Shown piece by piece: positions 59,401-64,000 of a stretch of 64,000 nt of DNA (the first letter of the stretch is position 1; every line of letters begins with the position of its first letter). The position numbers and the translations under genes are program-made. The notes under the pieces were generated by a model, which saw only the letters and a list, made by a program, of their open reading frames with translations, was not told the DNA's origin and did no database searches. Source of the DNA: Apostichopus japonicus (Eukaryota; Echinodermata; Holothuroidea; Aspidochirotida; Stichopodidae); NCBI RefSeq assembly GCF_037975245.1, contig NC_092575.1, forward strand, positions 23,541,841 to 23,605,840. Reading direction: 5' to 3'.

Positions 59401-61942
59401 TATCCTTAAAGGATTGATACAGGTGTTTGACATGTCTATTTTGTATTAAAGAGCACAAAAAGAACAGTGAAGAAACTACCATGATAGCATGCTCTGTTAA
59501 GGAGATATGACACTTTGAAGATATCAAAATTTCTTTGAAAATGATTGGTGTAGAAAGACTTAAATTTCTTTAAAAATGATTGGTGTAGAAAGACTTACTG
59601 TGAGGGTGTGATGTCATTTCCTCACTTCCTTAACATGTGTGAATATATTTCTTTAAAACTTATTTACATTTTTTAACACATTTGAAAGTAATATAATCAA
59701 AAATTCTTGAGATGTTTAATCTCAAAAACTTCCTTTGACAAATATGAGATCTCTTGACATATTCTTTGGTTAAAAGTCATGAAATCTCACAAAATATTTA
59801 GAAAAAAAAACAAAGACTTTTCAGGAATGTGAGGATGTGACATCACAGATAGTCAGATTTCAGCAGTTTCTACACAATCTGATAAAACTTGACACTTGAA
59901 TATCTCTTTAACCGAAAAAGATACTTGAACCGTTTTTTCACCATTGTGTTTCTTTTAATTGTCCTCTTTCATATAACATTAACATGTATGACAACTGAAC
60001 CAATCCTTTAAAAATAAAAATTTTCAGTAAAGGACTATTTCTTTTCAAATAGAAAGGAAGGACATGTTTACAATCATTTTGAATTTGATTTTTTTTTTTG
60101 TATTAACCTCAACAGGCCAAGGAGCAGGACATCAAGAAACAACTACGGGATACGATCAAGACGCAAGAGAAGCAATATAAGGTGCTAGCCCAACAGATCC
60201 TGCAGACGACGAGTCGAGACCAGCAGAAGATAATGCTGAAGAGAATGAAGGACGAACAGCGCCGAAAGATCGCCATCTTAGCTGAGGAGTACGGACACAG
60301 AGCTCAAGAGATGCAACATACGCAATCGGTTAGTATCCTCGGTCAGATCGGCGGTTCTTAATTCTCCTCCGTTACGACACGGTATTGGGGAGTTGTGGGT
60401 GTAACCCAGGCGGTGCAGAAGATGCAAAGCAGAGTCGCTCCAAAAGGAATGTCTCGTAAACTGAGTATTGTTATTATTAATGGTACGCCAGGAAGAGACA
60501 GATAGGAGTAAACACAACATAAACAGAAAAGGGGAATATTCATTTAAAACTTAAAAAATCTCTTTATTGATCAGATCTTTACTGGTCATCTATCCCTAAC
60601 AACCTCCCTCCCCTCCCGCCTGCCCCATCCTTACCTCCACCCCCATCCTCACCCCTGCTAACTCATCCAGAGCAAGAATACAATTATAGCGGATCAAAAA
60701 TCTTAGGGCAACTACTCTTAAATGTTTTGTAATTTTGTTAGCCCAAACCAGCTGACCTTTCGTGGCATATCCCATATTTTAATTCCAAACAGGCTTTTCT
60801 GCTCCTTTGAAAATAAGGAAAGTAGGGAGAACCATTGCTTTCAATATTTGAAGAAACAGCAGTTTTCCCGAAATCAAATTCTCTCAGCCAATCCTTTCAT
60901 GACGAATGAGAAACCCAAAAGTAACGGCATGTCCTTCCTTTAACTTTCAGCGGAGACTCACGGCCAGCCAGCAGAGAGAGTGCGAGGAGAAGGAGGACAA
61001 GCTTAAGAAGGAGATGGACCAACTGAATGCATACCAGGCCCGGACCAGACAACAGCTGCAAACTCAACACAGCAGGGAACGGGCCGATCTCCAGGAACGT
61101 ATCGACATCCGTAGGAAGAAGTTGGAAGAGAGGGTAGGTAGAATTATCCTTAGGGAGGAGGTTATTGGCAGAGCCACTTAGGTTTGCTTTTTGATTTATC
61201 CCAACAGTCTTATGACAATAAAATTCTTTCCCATCATTTTGACCTAGACTTTCCTTAGTCCACAATATCACGTTGTGAAATTATGTGAAGACGTCTAACA
61301 TTAAATTCAAATGCAGGCTACCCTTGCCCCCCCCCCACCCTCCACACCCTAAACAAGTAAGTTGGAGATGTCTTGTTTCCCGCACTTGAGATGACAAATA
61401 TTCTCTTTTCGCCTCTTCTCGACATAACTCGTGATGTTAAGTAAGTTTGATTTGATTCATGCAGTAATGTGGTTTTGGTGGTTCATATGTATCATTTTCA
61501 TACCCTTCTAAACATCACTGTGTTCACTCAGTCGAAGCAGAAGATGTGTGCAAGCTCCGCCCCTCTCCCCCCCCCCTTGCCACATTCTCGCCTCCCCCAA
61601 TCAAGACTTGCTGCATCATTTCCTTCCTTGCACCAGAGATAATTTCATCTATTTTTTCGACAGATCGACCAAGACACGAAGCAACTGCAGCAGATGAAAG
61701 AGACGACCATCCACGACTTTCTCTCGAAGCAGAAGCACGAACTGGTGCGTTTTGATGAGGAGACGTTGAGTCAGGGGATTCGAAATCTGAGCATCGAGGA
61801 GATCCACACCCAGTCGTACGGCAACACCACCCGTCCACAGTCAATGGTCATAGTCCCAAACTCCCCGGTGGACGGGCCAGTAGTCGGCCGCACCAGGAGA
61901 AGTGACAGCAGTACTTCAGCCCCTAGTTTCTCCGATATATAG
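20459..61942 (+). CDS. TAOK: TAO-family serine/threonine protein kinase (TAOK1/2/3 orthologue), whole gene, 18 coding exons
   Basis: The exons join without frame conflict into about 995 residues, close to the roughly 1000 of vertebrate TAOK1. The kinase domain spans about residues 28-280. It has the glycine loop GHGSFG (35-40), VAIKK with the ATP-binding lysine at 57, HRDIKAGN with catalytic Asp151, DFG (169-171), an activation loop with Ser181 in [12 protein letters not shown], and APE (190-192). These positions agree with human TAOK1 numbering as I recall it, so the domain appears collinear without gaps. A Ser/Gly-rich linker follows (about 329-490), then the conserved [15 protein letters not shown] and [11 protein letters not shown] blocks at the start of a long charged, glutamine-rich coiled coil (about 500-930), and a short Ser-rich end. 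Family knowledge: TAO kinases phosphorylate MEK3/6 upstream of p38, activate MST/Hippo kinases and regulate microtubules. There is no frameshift or missing catalytic residue. Invertebrates usually carry one TAO gene, so the symbol is the family name and does not assign a paralogue. Exon 11 has two possible donors (974 or 995 residues). Confidence 0.96.
20695..20903. mobile_element. Full-length hairpin MITE (copy 4)
   Basis: Arms of about 70 bp at 20712-20782 and 20816-20887 are almost perfect inverted complements. They include CTTACCTGTCTCC, CACCGCATTCTACCGTG, AGTATGCCCTGG and TTTTAACA and are joined by a short loop; looser complementarity extends to ATATTTAC and GTAAATAT at the edges. No coding capacity. 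It sits 104 bp downstream of the exon 1 donor. The terminus carries CAGGTAAGT, a consensus splice donor pointing outward on both strands. Confidence 0.9.
21760..22317. repeat. Left subterminal motif cluster of element B
   Basis: Six forward copies of GTTATGGACGGAA at 21760, 21925, 22116, 22137, 22291 and 22305. The last two are directly adjacent. Spacing is irregular, unlike a simple tandem repeat, which favours a set of binding sites (inferred). Confidence 0.8.
22671..22946 (-). pseudogene. Relic C-terminal fragment of a transposon-associated protein
   Basis: The 91-codon minus-strand frame contains [19 protein letters not shown], then a Pro/Ser-rich stretch, LEQPVLL and a terminal IRDKF before the stop. 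An HP-x-GP...F-x-WP pattern followed by a hydrophobic helix and a G-x-x-Y-like end recurs at the C-termini of unnamed transposon-related proteins in marine invertebrates and fish; this is recalled, not searched. No upstream transposase core is open in this frame. A second minus-strand frame (22953-23147) directly upstream may be further decayed sequence of the same gene or noncoding. The ATG at 22946 is probably not a real start. Product unknown. Confidence 0.4.
24006..24380. repeat. Right subterminal motif cluster of element B
   Basis: Reverse copies of the GTTATGGACGGAA word at 24006-24019 and 24368-24380 and a forward copy at 24200-24213, plus CCATCC variants at about 23985 and 24028. They lie within 0.6 kb of the right terminus. 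Confidence 0.75.
25255..25326 (+). CDS. TAOK: TAO kinase coding exon 2 (residues 45-68)
   Basis: Acceptor TTGGTTCACAG, donor GTAAGT, phase 0 at both ends. It encodes [17 protein letters not shown], with the ATP-anchoring lysine at residue 57 in the VAIKK motif. Intron 2 (25327-27141) begins almost at once with a 25-bp minisatellite and is otherwise unremarkable. Confidence 0.94.
25344..25862. repeat. 25-bp minisatellite, about 20 units, in intron 2
   Basis: The unit is close to CTCTACCCCACCTCCTTATG plus TGGAC. Units vary, and some blocks of three (about 76 bp) repeat as a higher-order unit, for example from 25541 and again from 25617. Because 25 is not a multiple of three, the array cycles through all frames and stays open in each, producing spurious Pro/Leu/Trp-rich ORFs (for example 25380-25637 and 25444-25788). 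It starts within 20 bp of the exon 2 donor. Confidence 0.9.
27142..27243 (+). CDS. TAOK: TAO kinase coding exon 3 (residues 69-102)
   Basis: Acceptor CCTTCTTTTTCAG, donor GTAGGT, phase 0 at both ends. It encodes [17 protein letters not shown] and [15 protein letters not shown], the C-helix (Glu76 is the expected salt-bridge partner of Lys57) and strands leading to the hinge. [12 protein letters not shown] is nearly invariant in the family. Intron 3 (27244-28962) holds a MITE and a SINE. Confidence 0.95.
27353..27584. mobile_element. Hairpin MITE (copy 5) with GC-rich core
   Basis: The left arm 27372-27406 (CTTACCTGTCTCC, TACAACACTAACGCAC, ATTTCC) is the inverted complement of 27532-27565. 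The outer flanks ATATTTGC and GTAAATAC match the other family members. The central ~120 bp is unusually GC-rich for the window (GCGCGGTGACC... GGTCACCGGGGGCGC) and is itself partly palindromic. The terminus again presents ACAGGTACGT, a donor-like word. Confidence 0.85.
28384..28780 (-). mobile_element. tRNA-derived SINE with 8-bp target duplication
   Basis: Read on the minus strand, the element starts GAGGGCGTTGTGGTCAAG with an A-box region TGGTCAAGTGGTTAAGGCA (28751-28769) and a perfect B box GGTTCGAGCCC (28715-28725), so the head is tRNA-derived. It continues with TGTCCTTGGGCAAGGCGC and ends in a (TTA)n tail. The word CCAGTTAT flanks both ends exactly (28376-28383 and 28781-28788), a target-site duplication that fixes the ends. 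Insertion is antisense to the host gene in intron 3. Short ORFs across it are incidental. Confidence 0.88.
28963..29008 (+). CDS. TAOK: TAO kinase coding exon 4 (residues 103-117 plus one base)
   Basis: A short 46-nt exon; acceptor TTTTTTGTAG, donor GTAAGA, entering in phase 0 and leaving after one base of codon 118. It encodes [15 protein letters not shown], the hinge region (MEYC) and the family motif GSASD. Intron 4 (29009-30715) starts with an ATA-rich simple repeat and holds G-rich purine runs near 30030-30110; nothing else was recognised. Confidence 0.93.
30716..30865 (+). CDS. TAOK: TAO kinase coding exon 5 (residues 118-167 plus one base)
   Basis: Acceptor TTTCCATGGCAG, donor GTAACT. 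It encodes [26 protein letters not shown] and [12 protein letters not shown]: helix E and the catalytic loop with Asp151, Lys153 and Asn156. The codon for Gly168 is split across the intron. Intron 5 (30866-31946) shows no further feature beyond an AAT/AAG simple repeat near 31860. Confidence 0.95.
31947..32007 (+). CDS. TAOK: TAO kinase coding exon 6 (residues 168-187 plus two bases)
   Basis: Acceptor TTTTGTCTTTATTAG, donor GTAAGT. It encodes [20 protein letters not shown]: the magnesium-binding DFG and most of the activation loop, with Ser181, the residue reported as the activating phosphosite in TAO kinases. Residue 168 is Gly where vertebrates have Ala before DFG, a conservative change. 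Intron 6 is 32008-32660 with nothing notable. Confidence 0.95.
32661..32752 (+). CDS. TAOK: TAO kinase coding exon 7 (to residue 218)
   Basis: Acceptor TTTTCTTACTTGCAG, donor GTCAGT. It completes Trp188 and encodes [19 protein letters not shown] and [11 protein letters not shown]: the APE motif and helix F. Intron 7 (32753-36033) is 3.3 kb with a two-copy duplication (34068-34302) and a palindromic element (35374-35546). Confidence 0.95.
34068..34302. repeat. Two-copy tandem duplication, ~131-bp period
   Basis: ACTAGAATTGAGAAAA... TTGTAAAATG-TCAA... TTTCTAATGC... GAGTGATTA-GACA at 34068-34183 recurs at about 34200-34302 with several differences and a shorter centre. Confidence 0.7.
35374..35546. 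mobile_element. Palindromic (foldback) element in intron 7
   Basis: ATGAAC-GGGGTTAATCAA at the left end pairs with TTGATTAACCCC-TTATTCAT at the right end. Inside, ACTCAC, ATTAATGCAC, CCGGG and GGATGCACTCGGG pair with CCCTCGTGCATC, CCCCCG, GTGCATTAAT and GTGAGT. The whole segment can fold into one long interrupted hairpin, typical of a MITE. Sequence is unrelated to the ACCTGTCTCC family. No target duplication was resolved. Confidence 0.7.
36034..36209 (+). CDS. TAOK: TAO kinase coding exon 8 (residues 219-277)
   Basis: Acceptor TTTTCATTTGCAG, donor GTAAGA, leaving in phase 0. It encodes [20 protein letters not shown], then [12 protein letters not shown] and a [14 protein letters not shown] segment: the kinase C-lobe, with the conserved Arg of helix H/I (DRPSA). 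Intron 8 is 36210-36894, with an ATT-type simple repeat at about 36516-36550. Confidence 0.95.
36895..37047 (+). CDS. TAOK: TAO kinase coding exon 9 (residues 278-328)
   Basis: Acceptor TTTTCTGTTGGTAG, donor GTAAGT, phase 0. It starts with HPFL, the end of the kinase domain (vertebrate H-x-F-V), and continues with [21 protein letters not shown] and RVRKIL, matching the family region after the kinase domain (LIQRTKDAV... Y-RKMKKLLF). Intron 9 is 37048-37878; nothing notable. Confidence 0.93.
37879..38028 (+). CDS. TAOK: TAO kinase coding exon 10 (residues 329-378)
   Basis: Acceptor TTATTATTTCTTCAG, donor GTAAGT, phase 0. It encodes a Ser/Asn/Gly-rich linker including [20 protein letters not shown] and [14 protein letters not shown] is also present in vertebrate TAOK1. 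Low complexity, probably disordered. Intron 10 (38029-44750) is 6.7 kb, and 38313-41266 of it is a repeat block. Confidence 0.9.
38313..41266. repeat. ~3-kb repeat block with 399-bp tandem units and GGTTCCTTGCTG inverted ends
   Basis: The block begins GGTTCCTTGCTGAAAGCAAAGG and ends with CAGCAGCAAGGAACC, so its edges are short inverted repeats of GGTTCCTTGCTG. Inside, three nearly identical 399-bp units run from about 39525 to 40720, preceded by diverged or deleted units back to about 38570 (the word GCAATAACTCCCAG recurs at 38572, 39230, 39523 with one change, 39921 and 40320). Because 399 is a multiple of three, the same 73-codon ORF appears at 39684, 40083 and 40482; I do not regard it as a gene. 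Units are rich in AGGTCA and TGACCT. The unit sequence occurs partly outside the array at both edges (AACTCAAC-AGGGA-TGAC at 38431 and 40912). Confidence 0.85.
38355..38406. repeat. (TG)n microsatellite inside the repeat block
   Basis: About 25 TG units with one TATG interruption, directly after the inverted-repeat edge of the block. Confidence 0.9.
44751..45014 (+). CDS. TAOK: TAO kinase coding exon 11 (residues 379-466), alternative donors
   Basis: Acceptor CCCACATTGCAG. It encodes a Ser/Pro/Gly-rich linker ([32 protein letters not shown]). Two donors keep the same phase: CAG|GTATCG after 44951, weak at +4 to +6, and CCT|GTAAGT after 45014, strong in the intron part. The longer form adds 21 residues ([18 protein letters not shown] region) not seen in relatives I know. 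This region is poorly conserved, so similarity does not decide. The donor choice could be regulated. Intron 11 (from 45015 or 44952 to 51603) is 6.6 kb with several tandem repeats. Confidence 0.8.
47441..47795. repeat. Two-copy tandem duplication, 190-bp period
   Basis: TAGGACTAAGGGTTGATCA at 47441 recurs as TAGGGCTAAGGGTTGATCA at 47631, followed in both by CACTCTGGT-TAGTCACACTGC, TAACGTTCACAATG and TCTAACC-TTAGACTGTG blocks. Copies differ by about one base in ten. A short (ATATAAT)n stretch precedes each copy. Confidence 0.8.
48197..48490. repeat. Diverged minisatellite, ~60-bp period
   Basis: The words ATATGACATGG, TTACTATGAAACTATG and AAAACATATGTG recur five to six times with irregular spacing through intron 11. 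Confidence 0.8.
49983..50075. repeat. Partial duplication, 56-bp period
   Basis: TCTTGGTGTGGATCATGTGATCCAGTTGT at 49984 recurs as TCTTGGTGTGGATCATTTGATCCAGTTGT near 50038. Each copy contains the palindrome-like word GGATCA-GTGATCC. Confidence 0.75.
50283..50458. repeat. Diverged minisatellite, ~57-bp period
   Basis: GTTTGTCATC-TAAACA, TACCTGTTT-TGAAACAA and ATGCATTTATT-like words alternate about three to four times at the end of a poly-T-rich stretch. Confidence 0.7.
51111..51406. repeat. Recent two-copy tandem duplication, 148-bp period
   Basis: The segment starting GGGAAAAGGCATAAAGATTGG at 51111 repeats from 51259. The two copies are almost identical over 148 bp; I see one difference (ATATATTC against ATTTATTC). 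It lies 200 bp upstream of exon 12 in intron 11. Confidence 0.9.
51604..51954 (+). CDS. TAOK: TAO kinase coding exon 12 (residues 467-583)
   Basis: Acceptor CGAAATCCTACAG, donor GTACTG, phase 0. It encodes the Ser-rich linker end ([18 protein letters not shown]), then the conserved [36 protein letters not shown] and the first coiled-coil heptads. These match the vertebrate ATIRTASLVTRQ... EQMSGYKRMRRQHQKQL block. The exon is markedly GC-rich compared with its introns. Intron 12 is 51955-56022. Confidence 0.96.
52017..52391. repeat. Two-copy tandem duplication, ~190-bp period
   Basis: AAGTTTTTATGA-GTTT-ATGAAGGATTA... CCTTT-AAGGGGAGT-GTGGTATAAG... CGATACGT... GACAGATCTCTTG at 52020-52205 recurs at about 52214-52391 with roughly one change in ten. 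Confidence 0.8.
52746..53040 (-). mobile_element. Retroelement-end repeat with decayed hammerhead-like core (copy 1)
   Basis: The reverse complement of about 52755-52940 matches 57170-57345: GGATGGAGAGAAG, GGGGATTAGTAGACAAGG, CTATCTCTTTGTGTTC and the core TTGAAGAAGATCCTGCTAGG. At the other end (about 53010-53035) the words GATCGAACATCAGGCC and CAACTTAC repeat the terminus in the opposite orientation, so the block has inverted ends. Core bases are changed (CTGA to TTGA, GAAAC to GAAAA), so any ribozyme here is probably dead. Confidence 0.65.
54951..55205. repeat. Duplicated segment, ~204-bp period
   Basis: TACTGGTGTTCAGGTAGCTTTTC... AAGTTTGTTTGAT at 54951 recurs as TACTGGTGTTCAGACAGCTTTTC... 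AAGTTTGTTTGAT at 55154. Between them is a cluster of AGGCCTA words (55100-55130). Confidence 0.7.
56023..56151 (+). CDS. TAOK: TAO kinase coding exon 13 (residues 584-626)
   Basis: Acceptor TTTTATTTTTATCCAG, donor GTAAGT, phase 0. It encodes [15 protein letters not shown], then [20 protein letters not shown], matching vertebrate KELNSFLESQKREYK. Coiled coil. Intron 13 is 56152-56954, with a C-rich run and AACGAA repeats near 56800-56860. Confidence 0.94.
56955..57149 (+). CDS. TAOK: TAO kinase coding exon 14 (residues 627-691)
   Basis: Acceptor CGTCCCGCTGTAG, donor GTACGG, phase 0. It encodes [18 protein letters not shown]... [18 protein letters not shown] and [17 protein letters not shown], aligning with vertebrate KEKQEWLSKQKEN... 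[24 protein letters not shown]/CAG-rich Gln run of five residues. Confidence 0.94.
57160..57345 (+). mobile_element. Retroelement-end repeat with hammerhead-ribozyme-like core (copy 2)
   Basis: Inverted copy of 52755-52940, lying 10 bp after the exon 14 donor. The core at 57300-57330 reads CTGAAGA, then a stem GATCCT-GCT-AGGATC (57308-57322), then GAAAC and GTC. This matches the conserved hammerhead order CUGANGA, stem II, GAAA, and a UH cleavage site. A short stem I can form between AGTCT before the core and AGGC after it. Penelope-like elements are known to carry such minimal hammerheads; membership is inferred, no reverse transcriptase is present. Confidence 0.6.
58575..58814 (+). CDS. TAOK: TAO kinase coding exon 15 (residues 692-771)
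   Basis: Acceptor TTTTGTTCTTTAG, donor GTAATG, phase 0. It encodes [20 protein letters not shown], then [31 protein letters not shown] and HPKNLR, aligning with vertebrate DLEHAMLLRQHES... LTNQLEYNKR... QQPKSLK. Intron 14 before it (57150-58574) and intron 15 after it (58815-60115) each hold a repeat. Confidence 0.95.
58822..59060. mobile_element. Candidate dispersed repeat in intron 15
   Basis: It starts with an ATAATAATA run and TTATATAGCGCC, followed by GTAGCGCTTAACAT, then AAAAGATACGTTTTGAGAGC and GGAAGTGAGTTCCACAGGC blocks. The opening resembles the tail region of the SINE at 28384 (simple ATA repeat, TTATAATGCGC, AAGGCGCT). No head or target duplication was found, so the class is uncertain. 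Confidence 0.4.
59527..59599. repeat. 36-bp tandem duplication
   Basis: AAATTTCTTTGAAAATGATTGG... AAGACTTA is immediately repeated with one change (GAAAA to AAAAA). Confidence 0.85.
60116..60328 (+). CDS. TAOK: TAO kinase coding exon 16 (residues 772-842)
   Basis: Acceptor TATTAACCTCAACAG, donor GTTAGT, phase 0. It encodes [54 protein letters not shown], very close to vertebrate [21 protein letters not shown]... [21 protein letters not shown]. Intron 16 is 60329-60950; nothing notable. Confidence 0.96.
60951..61133 (+). CDS. TAOK: TAO kinase coding exon 17 (residues 843-903)
   Basis: Acceptor CTTCCTTTAACTTTCAG, donor GTAGGT, phase 0. It encodes [40 protein letters not shown] and [20 protein letters not shown], matching vertebrate LRLDEAQEAEC... 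[22 protein letters not shown]... LEQRVSLRRALLEQ. Intron 17 is 61134-61663 with a poly-C tract. Confidence 0.95.
61664..61942 (+). CDS. TAOK: TAO kinase coding exon 18 and stop (residues 904-995)
   Basis: Acceptor TATTTTTTCGACAG, phase 0; TAG stop at 61940-61942. It encodes [52 protein letters not shown], and ends in a Ser/Thr-rich tail ([15 protein letters not shown]). The first part aligns with vertebrate ER-AREIEAFDSESMRLGF... LSPEAFSHSYPG; the extreme C-terminus is shorter and diverged. Confidence 0.94.
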   Translation: MDQDTKQLQQMKETTIHDFLSKQKHELVRFDEETLSQGIRNLSIEEIHTQSYGNTTRPQSMVIVPNSPVDGPVVGRTRRSDSSTSAPSFSDI

Positions 61943-62203
61943 CAGCAATGACGAAGAACAATATTGTTTTTCGTTAGGACAATAATCAAATTCTGTGCTC
62001 AAGGTGACAGATAGTCTATAACAATGAAGTGGATATGGCTTATTTCATCCGGTAACTCTTAACTAAGATGTCGTATGAAAGATCGTCTCAGCGGAAACCG
62101 AGGGAGTGTTTGTTGCTGGCTGAATCCAAACCTTTGGGGTCAAAGTTGAAATGGCAGCCTGATGCTTTGGAAATGGATGTCAGGTTCCAAAATTTCTACT
62201 ATC

Positions 62204-62256
<53 letters not shown>

Positions 62257-64000
62257 TCCTGGTGACCAGAACAAAGTCAAATGCGTCTTGAAACCGTCGA
62301 CTCGGACAGTCGTGGACGGACAGAAAACTATCACTTGTCTTTGAATAGAATCGTCATCCTCACCAAATAGAAAAAGGACCTATTGTTGTGATTTTTTCCC
62401 CATAGTGGGGAAAACACTGATTGTTTGTTAGCCATGCTCAGATGATGTGTCAAACTGGTTTTATTTTAATATATTTTGCCAGTAGACTGTTTCTCAGTAC
62501 AAAACATTTCCGTTTGTTTGTTTCTTCTTTTGTAGACATCAAGGATGCTGCAATCTTCCTAATTTTCCGCTAAATGGTTGTTTATTGGTTTTATGCCAAC
62601 AAAATATCTTGTTTTAAAGCCAAAAACAAGAGTCTCATGCGTGTATTAAAAAATGTGGTCCGGATCAATCGCACTTCCATCTTCGGAAAATCTCACTCGG
62701 CTGTGCAGAATACAATATTTTTGTTTGTCGACTGAACAACAGGGCGTCTCTGCGATGGTTTGTTTATTTGAGATGCAAATGAATGCAAACGAGAGAGTTA
62801 CTGAAGTCGGCATGGCAAGGGGGGAGGGACACTGCCTACGAAATTATTTTATACTTGTAAAAAAAATGTTTCCGAGAGCTGAATTTTATTTTATAAGACA
62901 ATGGTTTTGGTCCATTCCAACAGGTACGCGAGTTTTCGATTTTGTTACAAAAAAACCAATGAGCAACGACTCTGGTGAAAGATGATTACTGACTTCTTAC
63001 ATTATTCTGTGTTGTCACGCTTCATTAATATACAAAATCAATTATTTTTGTCTGTAGCATAAAGTGGACATATTCGACAAAAGGTTTTTTGTTTTACAAT
63101 GTTTTAAATTCTATTAACTCAGTTGTTATATTTGGGCTCATAAGCAATATTTTTATTTTTTTTACCTTTCAGTAAAAATGGCAAGCTGCACAATAGTACT
63201 AGGCAAAATGTTGTAATCCTCATTGAGTTATTATTAAGCCTGATTGAGCTGTCATTTGTTTCTAGATAAATGAGTGAAGTTAGTATTGGTGGTTCTCTAT
63301 ATTTACATCATGTCATGAAAAGTACTTGATGGGTGAAGTTGTAAAAAATCATTTCAAAGAACAGGCTGCAGTTGGAGCAAGTCCAATTCATAAATGGTGT
63401 TCTGCAGAATACCAATGGGTCCAATGGTACACGTCAGATCGGAGCTAAATACCATGTATGTTTTTAAAGTTCATGAGACATGAAAAAGGGGTAAAAAAAA
63501 ACAGTCAATTTTAATTATGGTCTACTCAGTCAAAATTAGAAACTGGTTTTTAAGAAAGTTTGTATCACAAGAATGCATATTGAATAATCCCCGGAACAAA
63601 TTTGGAGCTTTCCAAGATTGAAAAGCCAAAGAATGATCAGAGTTTATCCCATTTATTAGATAGGGGTGCATTTTTTTGCTCTGAAGTCTATAAAGGGTAG
63701 TTCTTTAAGTGTGTTGATTCGATGAGGGTTTGCGAATACTCGGTGAAAGTTTGATCTTGATGATTCAAAGTGATCACAATAACAAGTCATGATTTGTGGG
63801 TGGGTAGCCAAATATTGGCCAATGAGGAAATATTGTGTAGTGTCCTCTCTGGCCATATCACATATATTTTTCAAATCTCAAACCATGATGCCGCCTTTTC
63901 ATAATCGAATGCATCTCTTGGCACCTGCTGCTAGCGTTCAGAAAGAACGTTTTGAGTCCACTAGCCCAGGTAATTGTAAAGAAGTTGGCTTTGCTGATAG
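61943..64000 (+). other. 3'UTR and downstream flank of the TAO kinase gene
   Basis: Noncoding after the stop. It holds a long (AT)n tract (62207-62254). I see no clear AATAAA within 2 kb; ATTAAA at 62645-62650 is the best candidate poly(A) signal, about 0.7 kb after the stop. A 110-codon ORF at 62653-62985 shows no recognisable features. No further gene was seen up to the window edge. Confidence 0.5.
62207..62254. repeat. (AT)24 microsatellite in the 3'UTR
   Basis: An uninterrupted run of 24 AT units, able to form a perfect self-hairpin in DNA or RNA, 265 bp after the stop codon. Likely length-polymorphic. Confidence 0.95.

Noticed and set aside
62653-62985. 110-codon ORF downstream of TAO
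   Set aside because: Lies in the probable 3'UTR or flank, has no recognisable domain, and its composition matches its noncoding surroundings.
1-64000. CRISPR arrays, operons or bacterial genes
   Set aside because: The DNA is eukaryotic, with spliced exons and animal repeats; no regular direct-repeat/spacer array is present.

Overview
This is a window of animal nuclear DNA, AT-rich and full of introns, dominated by one protein-coding gene on the + strand. Eighteen coding exons between 20459 and 61942, all with GT/AG boundaries and compatible phases, encode a complete TAO-family serine/threonine kinase of about 995 residues. It is the invertebrate counterpart of vertebrate TAOK1/2/3, Drosophila Tao and worm KIN-18. 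The N-terminal STE20-type kinase domain has all its catalytic motifs and appears collinear with human TAOK1, with no gaps through the APE motif. A Ser-rich linker and a long charged coiled-coil tail follow. Known family roles are MAP3K signalling to p38/JNK and phosphorylation of MST/Hippo kinases. The single TAO gene, the exon structure and the style of the dispersed repeats suggest a marine invertebrate deuterostome, most likely an echinoderm; that assignment is inference.

Layout. 1-20062: no recognisable coding gene; either upstream intergenic DNA or a first intron, since the first coding exon seems to begin at an acceptor site. It holds a triplicated ~150-bp repeat (9273-9830), several copies of a small inverted-repeat (MITE) family, and a 4.8-kb DNA transposon (11929-16760). 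20063-20458: putative 5'UTR. 20459-61942: the TAO kinase. 61943 onward: 3'UTR and downstream DNA with a long (AT)n tract.

The introns carry most of the interest: a second transposon in intron 1 (21734-24559); hairpin MITEs in introns 1 and 2; a 25-bp minisatellite directly after exon 2; a tRNA-derived SINE with an exact 8-bp target duplication in intron 3; a palindromic element in intron 7; a ~3-kb repeat with 399-bp tandem units and many AGGTCA direct repeats in intron 10; several two-copy tandem duplications in introns 11 and 12; and two opposed copies of a retroelement end with a hammerhead-ribozyme-like core in introns 12 and 14.

The best candidate for something undescribed is the pair of DNA transposons. 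Both have termini starting GGGTC, both are flanked by exact 4-bp duplications (ATAT, ATAC), and both carry about ten copies of a private 12-14-bp motif in both orientations near their ends. The motifs differ, but a GGACGGAA core is shared. One element keeps a short relic ORF ending in a His-Pro-x-Gly-Pro...Phe-x-Trp-Pro domain.
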